Assembly: GCF_003170075.1 (NCBI RefSeq)
Contig: NZ_PMZU01000028.1
Span: forward strand, 1-45,801
Reading direction: 5' to 3'
Length of the DNA stretch: 45,801 nt
Source: Methanoregula sp.
Lineage (GTDB): Archaea > Halobacteriota > Methanomicrobia > Methanomicrobiales > Methanospirillaceae
The translations under genes and the position numbers were made by a program. Below, in pieces: positions 19,246 to 27,695 of this stretch (position 1 is the first letter of the stretch; each line of letters starts with the position of its first letter). The notes under the pieces were generated by a model. That model did not search any database and was not told the DNA's origin. It worked only from the letters and a program-made list of their open reading frames with translations.

Positions 19246-20037
19246 ATGAGCCCGGTTCGGAAATGGGGGATAGGTCCCTACCCGGTAGCTGTTGTTCACG
19301 GTGGGCCAGGCGCTCCGGGCGAGATGGTAGCGGTGGCCCGGGAACTCTCCGCAGTCAAAGGGGTACTTGAACCATTCCAGACCGAAACCACTCTTGAAGG
19401 GCAGGTACGGGAACTCCGGTCTGTGCTTGAGAGGGACGGCAGGGTACCGGTTACGCTTGTGGGATTCTCATGGGGAGCGTTTTTATCATGGATAGTTACC
19501 GCCCGGTACCCGGCGCTCGTTGGCAAGTTGATCCTTGTGGGCAGCCCGCCCTTTGAAGATCAGGACGCTGCATTGATAACAAAAACACGGCTCGACAGGC
19601 TTACACCGGAGAACCGCAGGGAAGCGCATGCACTGCTGGAGCAACTGGAGAAACCTGCAGCTGACGGGAAAGAAGGAGATAAGAATGTACTCCTTGCCCG
19701 GTTGGGAGACCTGCTTGCCCGTGCGGATGCCTGTGACCCCCAGACACCGGAAGACAAATCGTTTTACTGCCAGTACGATGTTTTCAAAGGCGTCTGGGAG
19801 GAGGCGTGCGAACTCCGTCGCAAAAAGACACTCCTGTATATGGGGAGGGCGATCACTTGTCCGGTGATTGCAATTCACGGAGATTATGATCCCCACCCGG
19901 CTGCAGGAGTAAATGTCCCGCTCGCGCGGGAACTCAAAAACTTCCGGTTTGTTCTCCTGCAAAAATGCGGCCACCGACCCTGGATCGAGCGGAATGCCGC
20001 TGAAGAGTTTTACCGTATTCTGGTTCAGGAGATCTAA
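19246..20037 (+). CDS. Alpha/beta hydrolase, proline iminopeptidase-like
   Basis: A 263-residue alpha/beta-hydrolase. HGGPG (residues 18-22) is the oxyanion-hole motif of the prolyl iminopeptidase branch; GFSWGA holds nucleophile S75; GDYDPHP offers acid D213 or D215; and CGHRPW offers H243. A helical cap lies around residues 105-190. No signal peptide is seen, so it should be cytoplasmic. The real substrate is unknown: this family includes peptidases and small-molecule hydrolases. Confidence 0.85.
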   Translation: MSPVRKWGIGPYPVAVVHGGPGAPGEMVAVARELSAVKGVLEPFQTETTLEGQVRELRSVLERDGRVPVTLVGFSWGAFLSWIVTARYPALVGKLILVGSPPFEDQDAALITKTRLDRLTPENRREAHALLEQLEKPAADGKEGDKNVLLARLGDLLARADACDPQTPEDKSFYCQYDVFKGVWEEACELRRKKTLLYMGRAITCPVIAIHGDYDPHPAAGVNVPLARELKNFRFVLLQKCGHRPWIERNAAEEFYRILVQEI

Positions 20038-20124
20038 AAACAAGGACTGGTATCAGGACTTGAAGATCATCTTTTATTAAAGTCCATTAGTACCTTGTTC
20101 AGCATTTCAAATACCAGACACGCA

Positions 20125-21459
20125 TCACGCATTCATCTCTTTTTTTCTCAGCCGTTCAAGCACCCGCTTCTTCTTTGCGATGGCTGCTTCCGACGCCCGC
20201 AGGACTTCTTTTTTCATCTTCTCGAAATCCGGGACATTGGTATCGACCACTTTTTTTACCGGGGTATAAGCTGACTCCCGGAACCGGGGCTGGAAATCGT
20301 GTTCTTTCCCGTCGGTCATCAGCACCGATGCCGGTTTTCCCGCTTCCACGTACCCAATCTCGCGGCAGTTTACACCTGTCGATTGGATTACCTGTTTAAT
20401 CGCGTCTGCTGCTGCCTGGGGTGCAACAATTAACAGCGCATCGAGAGAAACACCAAGGAAATCAATTTCAAGCGCCTCAAGCATCTCCCTTACCCGGGGA
20501 TTGACAAGGGATCGTGTATCTTCCTCCCGTACCACCATCCGGCACCGGGCGGTCTCTGTCATCTCGAAAATGTCGCCCCGGAGTCCCCCGTTGGTTATAT
20601 CGGTCATCGCATGGATCTGATCAAAAACCGGGCTTTTGATCAGCGCCTCGCAGGTCACCAGGAAGTTGAGGTTGATGGTCTCTTCCACAACGTCGGGAAA
20701 CCCGGAGTAAATGGCTGCTGTTGCAATCGTCCCGCCTCCCGCACCTTCAGTCATCAGCAGTACATCGCCGGGCTGCGTTGATTTCCGGGCGGTCAGATGG
20801 CGGGCCACACCCACACATCCTACACAGCCGGTCAGCCGGTTTCCAAGTACCATATCCCCTCCGATCCGGAGCGTTGAACCGGTTACCAGCGGCACATCCA
20901 TTGCCTCACCGACAGTCGTGATACCTGCGGTGTAGTCAAATATTTTTGCCACGTCCCCATCATCGGCCACATGGATGTCAGAAAAGAGCATGACCGGCTT
21001 TGCCCCCATCACGTAGAGATCCCGCAGCGTCGCACGGGTCACATGGAATCCGGCAAGATACGGGTAATCCGAGAGCCGTGAGTGCATCCCGTCAACAGTA
21101 CAGACGATGTACTCCCCGCCGGCCCTGACCGCCCCGGCATCGTCCATTTCGTCCACACCGACAGATGCTGTGGTCTTACCGATGATCCGGGCAATTTCCC
21201 GGTGTGCAAAAAAATCACCTTTTCCCCGGGAGCCGACGCCGAACTCCCCCATTTTAACCCGGGCTGGCTCAAACTCAAAAAAGTCACCGGACAGCCCCTG
21301 AGTGTTTTTAACCTCTTCTACAACCGCACGCGCAAAGGCTTCCGTGTACGCGAGGGAAGTATTCTTTATTTCCATTATACGCCCGATGAGGTTTTTTACG
21401 AGAGTGTCTTCATCCTCACCGGCCACGAGATGCATACGGACATATTCCTCAACATCCAT
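20125..21459 (-). CDS. AIR synthase-related protein (PurM/HypE/SelD superfamily)
   Basis: A 444-residue protein with the two-domain AIR-synthase fold. The N-terminal half has GRGKGDFFAHREIARIIG, VGVDEMDDAGAV and CTVDGMHSRL (metal/ATP-binding acidic residues), then LRDLYVMGAKPVMLFSDIHV. The C-terminal half has PGDVLLMTEGAGGGTIA and MTDITNGGLRGDIFE. A helical N-terminal extension (about 60 residues) and a basic coiled tail (KKKRVLERLRKKE) flank the core. It is not PurM itself; related archaeal proteins have no proven reaction. Transcribed alone. Confidence 0.8.
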   Translation of the reverse strand: MDVEEYVRMHLVAGEDEDTLVKNLIGRIMEIKNTSLAYTEAFARAVVEEVKNTQGLSGDFFEFEPARVKMGEFGVGSRGKGDFFAHREIARIIGKTTASVGVDEMDDAGAVRAGGEYIVCTVDGMHSRLSDYPYLAGFHVTRATLRDLYVMGAKPVMLFSDIHVADDGDVAKIFDYTAGITTVGEAMDVPLVTGSTLRIGGDMVLGNRLTGCVGCVGVARHLTARKSTQPGDVLLMTEGAGGGTIATAAIYSGFPDVVEETINLNFLVTCEALIKSPVFDQIHAMTDITNGGLRGDIFEMTETARCRMVVREEDTRSLVNPRVREMLEALEIDFLGVSLDALLIVAPQAAADAIKQVIQSTGVNCREIGYVEAGKPASVLMTDGKEHDFQPRFRESAYTPVKKVVDTNVPDFEKMKKEVLRASEAAIAKKKRVLERLRKKEMNA

Positions 21460-21521
21460 GCATCCGTATTCGTGCCGGTGCCATAAATAAAGCAGGGTAT
21501 TTTATTGACGGTGCCGGGCAC

Positions 21522-22493
21522 TTACCGGAGCAGGATACCCAGCACGTCAGAGAAACAGCGAAGGGCATCGTCAAACTTTTTTGCCTTTAAAAGGAACAGT
21601 CCCTTGACAAACTCTTCCCTGACATCATGAACATCGATGTAATAAGCCTGATCAAATGCCCGGGCCGAATCTTCCAGTCTCCCCAGTGCAAAGCAGGAGT
21701 TGCTCAACACCACCCATGCGTCGGCAATCGTGGCATCGTATGAAAGTGCCCGGTTCAGGCACTGAATGGCTTCATCGTGCAAACCGAGCATAGAAAGGGC
21801 AAGACCTTTCTGGTAATGTGCCCGTGGGTGACGTGGAATAATGACAAGCGCACGATCAAGCGCCGCAAGCGCCTCACGGTACTTTTTCTGGTTGATAAGG
21901 GCAATGCCCCGGTTGAGGAGCGCAGAAAAGTAAAAAGGATATATCTTAAGGGCTCTGTCGTAGCAGAATACCTCCTCGTCATACCTCTTCAGTTTTCCGA
22001 GTGCATAGCCTTTGTTCACCCACGCCGACAGGTACCGACCCCGCAGCTCGAGCGCACGGTCGCAGCACAGGATCTCTACTTCGTACCGTCCCAGCATGCC
22101 AAGGGCAACACCCTTGTTGTTCCATGCGGCTGCGTTCCTAGGATCGAGTGCAAGCGCACGGTCGCAACATGCGACTTTCTCCTCAAACCTGCCAAGTTTT
22201 CCAAGAGCAAATCCCTTGTAATTCCAAGCATCGATACAGGCAGGATCAATACAAAGGGCCTGATCGCAGCACTCGATCTCCTCCTGAAACCGCCCCAGTT
22301 TACCCAGAGCAAAACCTCGTCCTGCCCATGCGGAGGCAAGCGCTGGATTAACGGCAAGTGCAAGAGTGAACGCCGTAAGTGCCTCGTCATGTCGGCCTTC
22401 CCGGCCCCGTACAAGACCTTCCCGGTAATACTCCAGAGCTGACGGTGAACATCTTTCATTTTCCACGGTTGATGTCAGAACCATTTTCCTCAT
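21522..22493 (-). CDS. TPR-repeat protein
   Basis: A 323-residue protein built of about eight tandem tetratricopeptide repeats (for example AWNYKGFALGKLGRFEEKVA, AWNNKGVALGMLGRYEVEIL), forming a superhelical scaffold for protein partners. There is no catalytic domain, signal peptide or membrane segment. ATG 22493 has GGGGA just upstream; ATG 22532 would add 13 residues and is the alternative. Some repeats share near-identical ALGKLGRF/KRY segments, indicating recent internal duplication. The partner is unknown. Confidence 0.85.
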   Translation of the reverse strand: MRKMVLTSTVENERCSPSALEYYREGLVRGREGRHDEALTAFTLALAVNPALASAWAGRGFALGKLGRFQEEIECCDQALCIDPACIDAWNYKGFALGKLGRFEEKVACCDRALALDPRNAAAWNNKGVALGMLGRYEVEILCCDRALELRGRYLSAWVNKGYALGKLKRYDEEVFCYDRALKIYPFYFSALLNRGIALINQKKYREALAALDRALVIIPRHPRAHYQKGLALSMLGLHDEAIQCLNRALSYDATIADAWVVLSNSCFALGRLEDSARAFDQAYYIDVHDVREEFVKGLFLLKAKKFDDALRCFSDVLGILLR

Positions 22494-22805
22494 ACAGTCC
22501 CCGTAATCAGGTTCATGCCACAAATTGCGCATGGGACTCAGGTTTACCAGTACTGACGATCATTATCTTTCTGGTTTTTTAATATGTGCATAAGCATAAA
22601 ACCGGATGTGCTATCCTCAAACGGCGTTTAGGGGCAACCAGATCCGCTCACTGCCCGGCATCAGGATCTCCGGGGGACCCTGCAATATCACATCAATTAT
22701 TACCCGGGTATCACCACTGCCTGTCGGAGTCAGCCCGGCTGATCAGGCATTATGTCCCGGATATCAAAGGATTGTGTAATTCGTTCAAACTCCTTGCTTT
22801 TTGCT
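22494..22805. other. Gap before the YkgJ-type gene, promoter only
   Basis: Holds the TPR-gene promoter (minus-strand CATATTAAAAAACC near 22573-22586) and otherwise nothing I can assign. Confidence 0.4.
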
Positions 22806-23276
22806 TTATTCTACCTGGTACCCATGCGCTGTGAGATACTCCCTACGGCGCTCCTCTGCATCCAAAAGAGATTCCGGGATAATTTTTTCTGCGTGTTCCC
22901 AGATCGTACGCAAAACGGTATCGTCTGAATGCAGGTTGAAGGTCCCGGTCACCGTACCAAGAGGATTTCCTGCAGGATCAGTGATTCGCATGATCACACA
23001 CCGATAGAACTTGCATTGTGCCGGGCTGTCGCCATGGATAGTGCATCGCAGGAGATTCCCATCCGGACGGAGGAACCGGCAGGCATGAGGATGTTCATCC
23101 GGAAATGTATGATCGCAGAAGAGCTCCCGCTTGTCCTCATCAATGCGGGCTACAAACTGCGTACCGGTCGAAACAGATTCACAGGCAAACTCAAACTGGC
23201 CAATCTGGTGATCGATGACAATATAGTCACCAAGGTTCATGCAGCACGTTCCGCATTGTCGGCAGGTAAAAGCCAT
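22806..23276 (-). CDS. YkgJ-type cysteine-cluster protein
   Basis: A 156-residue cytoplasmic protein beginning MAFTCRQCGTCCMNLGDYIV, the CxxCGxCC pattern of the YkgJ/UPF0153 family thought to bind zinc or an iron-sulfur cluster. Further cysteines follow in LFCDHTF, HACRFL, LRCTIHGDSPAQCKFYRC. GGAG lies 7 nt before ATG 23276, better than the 1-nt spacing for ATG 23282. Function in methanogens is unproven. Confidence 0.85.
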   Translation of the reverse strand: MAFTCRQCGTCCMNLGDYIVIDHQIGQFEFACESVSTGTQFVARIDEDKRELFCDHTFPDEHPHACRFLRPDGNLLRCTIHGDSPAQCKFYRCVIMRITDPAGNPLGTVTGTFNLHSDDTVLRTIWEHAEKIIPESLLDAEERRREYLTAHGYQVE

Positions 23277-23372
23277 GCACATTCTCCTTTATAACTCCAG
23301 AAAATATCCGTGGTACCGGAAGACACCATCTGCAGTCTCCCGTGTTCATCTGCCCCTGTACGCAAAGACACC

Positions 23373-24005
23373 TTACTGGATCTTGGCTGTCGCTGTCTGC
23401 GCCAGTTCCTTTAAAGTTTCAAAATCCGTCGTTGTGCCACTCATGGTCAGTTCTTCGTAGACATCCTTGTTGGTAAAGATTATCGAATAGGTGGTGATCG
23501 AAAGGAGATTCTGAGTATCAGATGTGCGGTATGCAAACGTCCGATCTCCCATATTCGGGCAGGGAAGTTCGTAGATCTGTGTCAATGTGGTTTTCTGAGA
23601 GGATATGGCATCCTTTTCGATATCGAATACTTTGTTCATATTTTCCAGAGGATAAAGATCGATAACCTGCCGGATTTCGGTCATGTCGTATTTTTCCTGG
23701 TTCATACGGTAGTATGTAACCACATACCCAGCTTTCCAGCCCAGATCATGTGACATCTGGTCCATCTCCAGGTACGAGAGGTCAGATCGATCCTTGAGAA
23801 TATAGTCTGATGGCATATCTGAAGGTTGGAGGGCCATCTGGGATACCGGAACAGTCGCAACCTGGCTCTCTGTCGTTGGTACTGGGGCCGGTGTCGGGGT
23901 CAGGGTCGGTGCCGGTACGAGATCCGGGAAAATTGCCGAGAGGCAGCCCGCACTGACAAGTACCGTTGCGAGAACTGCACAGAGAATACCAGATCCAATA
24001 TGCAT
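23373..24005 (-). CDS. Predicted secreted lipoprotein
   Basis: A 210-residue protein with an N-terminal hydrophobic segment ending in a lipobox-like VSAGC (cysteine 21), then a Thr/Pro-rich linker (PTLTPTPAPVPTTES) and a 150-residue domain. This suggests a protein anchored on the outer face of the membrane. The domain (DMPSDYILKDRSDLSYLEMD, then YYRMNQEKYDMTEIRQVIDLY) is not one I can name. It is transcribed away from the gene at 24172 across a shared 166-bp promoter region. Confidence 0.8.
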   Translation of the reverse strand: MHIGSGILCAVLATVLVSAGCLSAIFPDLVPAPTLTPTPAPVPTTESQVATVPVSQMALQPSDMPSDYILKDRSDLSYLEMDQMSHDLGWKAGYVVTYYRMNQEKYDMTEIRQVIDLYPLENMNKVFDIEKDAISSQKTTLTQIYELPCPNMGDRTFAYRTSDTQNLLSITTYSIIFTNKDVYEELTMSGTTTDFETLKELAQTATAKIQ

Positions 24006-24171
24006 ATGGTACGATTGACAATATCAGATAAAATGCTTGTCGGAGGATGTCCTTATTACCTGTTATTCATGACAGACAAAGACGTACGTGTTTTTCACGT
24101 ATACTCTCTTTTCCATGCAGGCACAAACACTTTATTTCCAACAGAAGTACCATCCCATACTGAGGATAACT

Positions 24172-24621
24172 ATGCCAGCAGGAAGTATTGCGATGCTTGA
24201 CGTGGATCACCACATCCACTTAATTCCTTCAGGAAGGGTGCTGTTGCTCAGTATCGAACATTCCGCGATCAAAAAAGTAGAAAACGAGCGGTTTGAAATC
24301 TCCTGTCTCATCAGACTTTCTGCGGAAGGAGAATCCCACCAGTTCGAAGATGTAATCCGGTTTTCCTTTGCTGCGGCACGGATGCCTGACCAGCAGATGA
24401 TGACCGAACTGACCTTTGTCCAAAATCACATTATAAAAGATATATTTGACCGGGAATTGTCCGGGGAACCATGCAGCTGTGCCCCAGATGACCCTCTCGC
24501 AAAGGAGTGCGGGGTTTCCTTATCATCTATTGTCATGAAGCGAATGCTTGCATCTAATACGCTCAAAGAAGTACTCTCCCACCACGGTGGGTTGCCGGAT
24601 TCGATGGTCTTTATCCGGTGA
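24172..24621 (+). CDS. Conserved protein of unknown function
   Basis: A 149-residue protein, MPAGSIAMLDVDHHIHLIPSG..., mostly soluble, with a central strand-rich part and a C-terminal CSCAPDDPLAKECGVSLS segment with three cysteines. I do not recognise the family. ATG 24172 is chosen over the longer frame from 24088 because GAGGAT lies 6 nt upstream and a TATA-like CTTTATTT (about 24130) predicts a short leader ending before this ATG. Confidence 0.7.
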   Translation: MPAGSIAMLDVDHHIHLIPSGRVLLLSIEHSAIKKVENERFEISCLIRLSAEGESHQFEDVIRFSFAAARMPDQQMMTELTFVQNHIIKDIFDRELSGEPCSCAPDDPLAKECGVSLSSIVMKRMLASNTLKEVLSHHGGLPDSMVFIR

Positions 24622-24726
24622 GTATAATGTATTCATCATACATACGGATCGGAAGAGAATACAGACAAATATCTTTTTCTCGGCAGACATCCCACTGGTG
24701 ATAGTATTGTGGGAGGGAGTAGTAGT

Positions 24727-26352
24727 ATGGATGATCCAGAATTACATGGTGACGAACAGGTTCTCATACGGACGCAGGGTGTCCATGTAAAATCGATTTC
24801 GTTTGAGGCAATCCTCACCAACAAACGAATTATCCTCGTTGACAGGGCAAAGAACATCATGCCCCCAAAAGAAATCCCGCTTGCTACGATCCAATCCATG
24901 GCATCAGGAGAGAACGCAATCCGGGATCTGGTAATAACTCTGGGGATCATCACCAAGACCGGCGGAACACGACAGATGGTGCTGACCTTCTCCCGTGAAG
25001 GCGGCGGAAACCGGATTAAGGAACGTGACGAATGGGTTCGGCAGATCCGGGCACATCTCACCCCATCGTTTGAGCAGGTGATCCGCAAGGTTATCCCGGG
25101 AATGGAGATCGCGTCGACAGAACAGAATAATATTCTGCCGCTTACCTATGAGACTGTCGGATCTCCGGCAACACTTTCACGACCGACCGGGTTTTCCCCA
25201 GCGGAAAAAAAGATCGTGGAATCTCTCCCGGAATCCAGGCAGCCCCCAGTACCGGCCCCTTCACCAGCATCCGAAGGGCTACTCGGCACCTATTGTACCC
25301 GATGCGGTTCGAAGGTACCGGAGGGTTCCGGTTTCTGCAACACGTGCGGCACACGGATTATATTTCCGGGTGAGACCCCCGAGGCACCGGTTTTGGCGTC
25401 AGCACCATCCACTCCTGTATCCACGGCACCAAAAGAGCGCCCGTTGGATCTAGATATCCAGTCTATCGAACCTCTCATAGAGAAATCCCCCATCAACATC
25501 CCCCGCGATCCGCTCCGCTCCGTCCCACCCGTACCAGAAGTGACACCTCCCGAATCTCCTACACCGGCTGCCACTGAGACACCTGTCACGCCGGAACAAC
25601 CTTCAGCCACCGCAGTACCCTCAGCCGCACCCCCGGTAAAGAAGCGGTTTATGCCCCGGCTCTTCTCTCCAAAAGACCTGCCCCCCACTCCGCTTGTTCC
25701 GTCATCCATGCCCACCGCAGTTCCACCCCGGCCAAAAAAACCTGCAAACAAGAAGAAGATTCTGCTTGCAGCGGGAGTTATCGTAATTATTCTCATCGCT
25801 GTGGTCGCAGTGGTTGTTATCCTGCCTAAAATGGGATTACTTGGGAATATACCCCACGGTTCCAACGGGTCTGCTACAGCCACGACAACTACCCCATCCT
25901 CCAGCAGTGCCAGCACCACGGTTGTGACAGCGACAGAGACGCCGGTTACCATTCCCCAGACCGGGGTCTATTTGTATGTGAACTATATTGGCGGGTGGAA
26001 AGGCACATACGGACCATCGGATAACCAGCTGACAGAAACAAATTCCGGGGAGAGGGTCCGCCCGGTGGAGAATGCAACTGGTGGGGATGCAACAGGTACA
26101 GTGACTGCTTCCTTCCAGAAACTGGACGGCTCCAAGCATGCGATTACAGTATCGATCTACAAGGATGGCAGGGTACTTACCAGCAGCAACACTACCGCCC
26201 CTTACGGCAAAGTGACGCTCTCCGTTGACACGACCACCGGTGTCGTGCAACAGCCGGGGGTTAGTGGAAACAGCGGTACAATAACAGCGGCAACAACGGG
26301 ACCGGCCACGAATACAACGGCAAAGATCACAACGACGGTTGCCACAAAATAA
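24727..26352 (+). CDS. Membrane protein with PH-like domain, zinc ribbon and one transmembrane helix
   Basis: A 541-residue protein with a clear order. Residues 1-112 resemble bacterial/archaeal PH-like domains (EQVLIRTQGVHVKSISFEAI, LTNKRIILVDRAKN). A zinc ribbon follows (CTRC at 190-193, CNTC at 204-207), then a 110-residue Pro/Ser/Thr-rich linker, a basic patch (KKPANKKK), a transmembrane helix (about 345-366), and a Ser/Thr-rich extracellular part with a beta-rich domain. The basic patch before the helix places the N-terminus inside the cell. ATG 24727 follows GGGAGG; GTG 24709 is the alternative. Function unknown; the outer Thr/Asn-rich tail probably carries glycans. Confidence 0.8.
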   Translation: MDDPELHGDEQVLIRTQGVHVKSISFEAILTNKRIILVDRAKNIMPPKEIPLATIQSMASGENAIRDLVITLGIITKTGGTRQMVLTFSREGGGNRIKERDEWVRQIRAHLTPSFEQVIRKVIPGMEIASTEQNNILPLTYETVGSPATLSRPTGFSPAEKKIVESLPESRQPPVPAPSPASEGLLGTYCTRCGSKVPEGSGFCNTCGTRIIFPGETPEAPVLASAPSTPVSTAPKERPLDLDIQSIEPLIEKSPINIPRDPLRSVPPVPEVTPPESPTPAATETPVTPEQPSATAVPSAAPPVKKRFMPRLFSPKDLPPTPLVPSSMPTAVPPRPKKPANKKKILLAAGVIVIILIAVVAVVVILPKMGLLGNIPHGSNGSATATTTTPSSSSASTTVVTATETPVTIPQTGVYLYVNYIGGWKGTYGPSDNQLTETNSGERVRPVENATGGDATGTVTASFQKLDGSKHAITVSIYKDGRVLTSSNTTAPYGKVTLSVDTTTGVVQQPGVSGNSGTITAATTGPATNTTAKITTTVATK

Positions 26353-26446
26353 TTTTTACCTGTCGCTGATTCCTTGAGTCTCCCATAACGGGAGGGATGA
26401 TCAGGAATTGCGACATTTTTTAAATATGACCTTGTGTCAAAAAAAG

Positions 26447-26578
26447 TTATTTTGTCTCTTTGGATTCAGCTGGTACAGCTGTCGGTTTTTTCCCTTTTTT
26501 CCACCGGTAGATCCCGTATACCGCACCATCAATGATAATGAGCGGAAGGAACATGGAGGTGATACCGCAATCCCGCAT
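26447..26578 (-). CDS. Possible small membrane protein
   Basis: A 43-residue frame, MRDCGITSMFLPLIIIDGAVYG..., with one hydrophobic segment followed by a basic tail (RWKKGKKPTAVPAESKETK). It is followed by a T7 tract just after the stop, as for a real minus-strand gene. No ribosome site is visible and the upstream in-frame extension is not convincing, so the start is a guess. It could be chance. Confidence 0.35.
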   Translation of the reverse strand: MRDCGITSMFLPLIIIDGAVYGIYRWKKGKKPTAVPAESKETK

Positions 26579-26828
26579 ACAGGAAAATAATACATTTACA
26601 GGAATCAGATATCCATCAGGATAGCACAATCCTGATCCACAATAAAAAACAACAACATACAGATATCCTGCGGGTGGGGTAAAACCCACCCCGGATCATT
26701 TTTTTATCACGACCCCCCGCACGTGCCCGCGGTCCGAACATTCCCTAAAAGCCGGTTACCACTTAACAGGTGCCGTCACAAGCGTTTTTAATATTTTAAA
26801 AGACCGTAATAGTCCATGAGGATATACC
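26579..26828. other. Gap with promoter of the HEAT gene
   Basis: TTTTTAATATTTTAAAAG (26783-26800) is the likely TATA region for the HEAT gene; GAGGATA sits just before its ATG. The rest holds only a short GC hairpin (GGGTGGGGTAAAACCCACCCC). Confidence 0.45.
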
Positions 26829-27434
26829 ATGGCGGATACAAATGTGCCCCCCCCCGTTCCTGAAGGGGCGGAGGATCTTGCAAAGCGCGGAATCGATGTC
26901 CTGATAAGTACCCTGCACAACAGTGCCGACCCGACCCTCAGGAAACACGCCGCATACCTGCTCGGCAATGCACGAACCACGCAGGCCATACGGCCCTTAA
27001 TCGAAGCGCTTGGGGATCTGGACAAATCCGTACGGGAACAGGCAATGCTCGCGCTGGTCGCCACGGGTAAGGCCGCAACTGAACCACTTGCTGATGCCAT
27101 GAAAGACCCAAGATGGGAGACGAGGTACCGTGCGGTTGAGGCACTCGGGAAACTTGCCGATGAAAAAGCATTAAAGCCGCTCGTTTGGGGTCTCCGGGAC
27201 AATCGCGATCATGTGCGATACATGGCGGCAAAAGGGCTCAGGGATCTGGGAGATTCCACCGCAATCGATCCACTGATCATTCTCTTAAAAGATGAGAACC
27301 GGCTCGTGAGACTGATGACCGTGCGGGCACTCACTGCAATTGGCGGAAAGAAAGTTCAGACAGCCATCAAAGAGGCCCTTGCCACCGAGACCGATGAGAA
27401 GGTCAGAGAAGCAATGAACGAGGCGCTGAAATAA
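26829..27434 (+). CDS. HEAT-repeat (PBS-lyase type) protein
   Basis: A 201-residue soluble protein of about six HEAT-like repeats (RKHAAYLLGNARTTQAIRPL, RYRAVEALGKLADEKALKPL, RYMAAKGLRDLGDSTAIDPL and so on), a helical scaffold for protein partners, related to phycobilin-lyase repeats by shape only. GAGGATATACC precedes the ATG. It precedes the sensor protein at 27696 by 261 bp on the same strand; whether they interact is unknown. It has the same repeat type as the small protein at 17239. Confidence 0.88.
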   Translation: MADTNVPPPVPEGAEDLAKRGIDVLISTLHNSADPTLRKHAAYLLGNARTTQAIRPLIEALGDLDKSVREQAMLALVATGKAATEPLADAMKDPRWETRYRAVEALGKLADEKALKPLVWGLRDNRDHVRYMAAKGLRDLGDSTAIDPLIILLKDENRLVRLMTVRALTAIGGKKVQTAIKEALATETDEKVREAMNEALK

Positions 27435-27566
27435 TCCGGCCCGGCAAAACCCCCCACACCCCGCCGCTACGATGATTATCAGGGGGGAAAACTGCACATG
27501 TACGGTAAGCCGTTTGCCGGGAATCATTGTCCCTGCCGCAGAATTATCAATGCAGGTTAAAAGAGG

Positions 27567-27580
27567 CACTTTTTTTTAAT
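27567..27580 (+). terminator. T-tract downstream of HEAT gene
   Basis: A T9 run within ACTTTTTTTTTAATA, about 130 bp past the HEAT stop, is the nearest candidate terminator. The gap before it contains another C-run/G-run pair. Confidence 0.35.
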
Positions 27581-27695
27581 ACCGGTCTACACGGGCGCCG
27601 GATCAATTACGTACCTTTATGGCGACATATGAGTGAATACAATATTTGAAAGCCATTAACAGGCATTAACCCGTGTACCGGCATGGTGATGACGT

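Noticed and set aside
18889-19299. 136-codon minus-strand frame
   Set aside because: It overlaps the hydrolase start and promoter in antisense and has no protein-family features.
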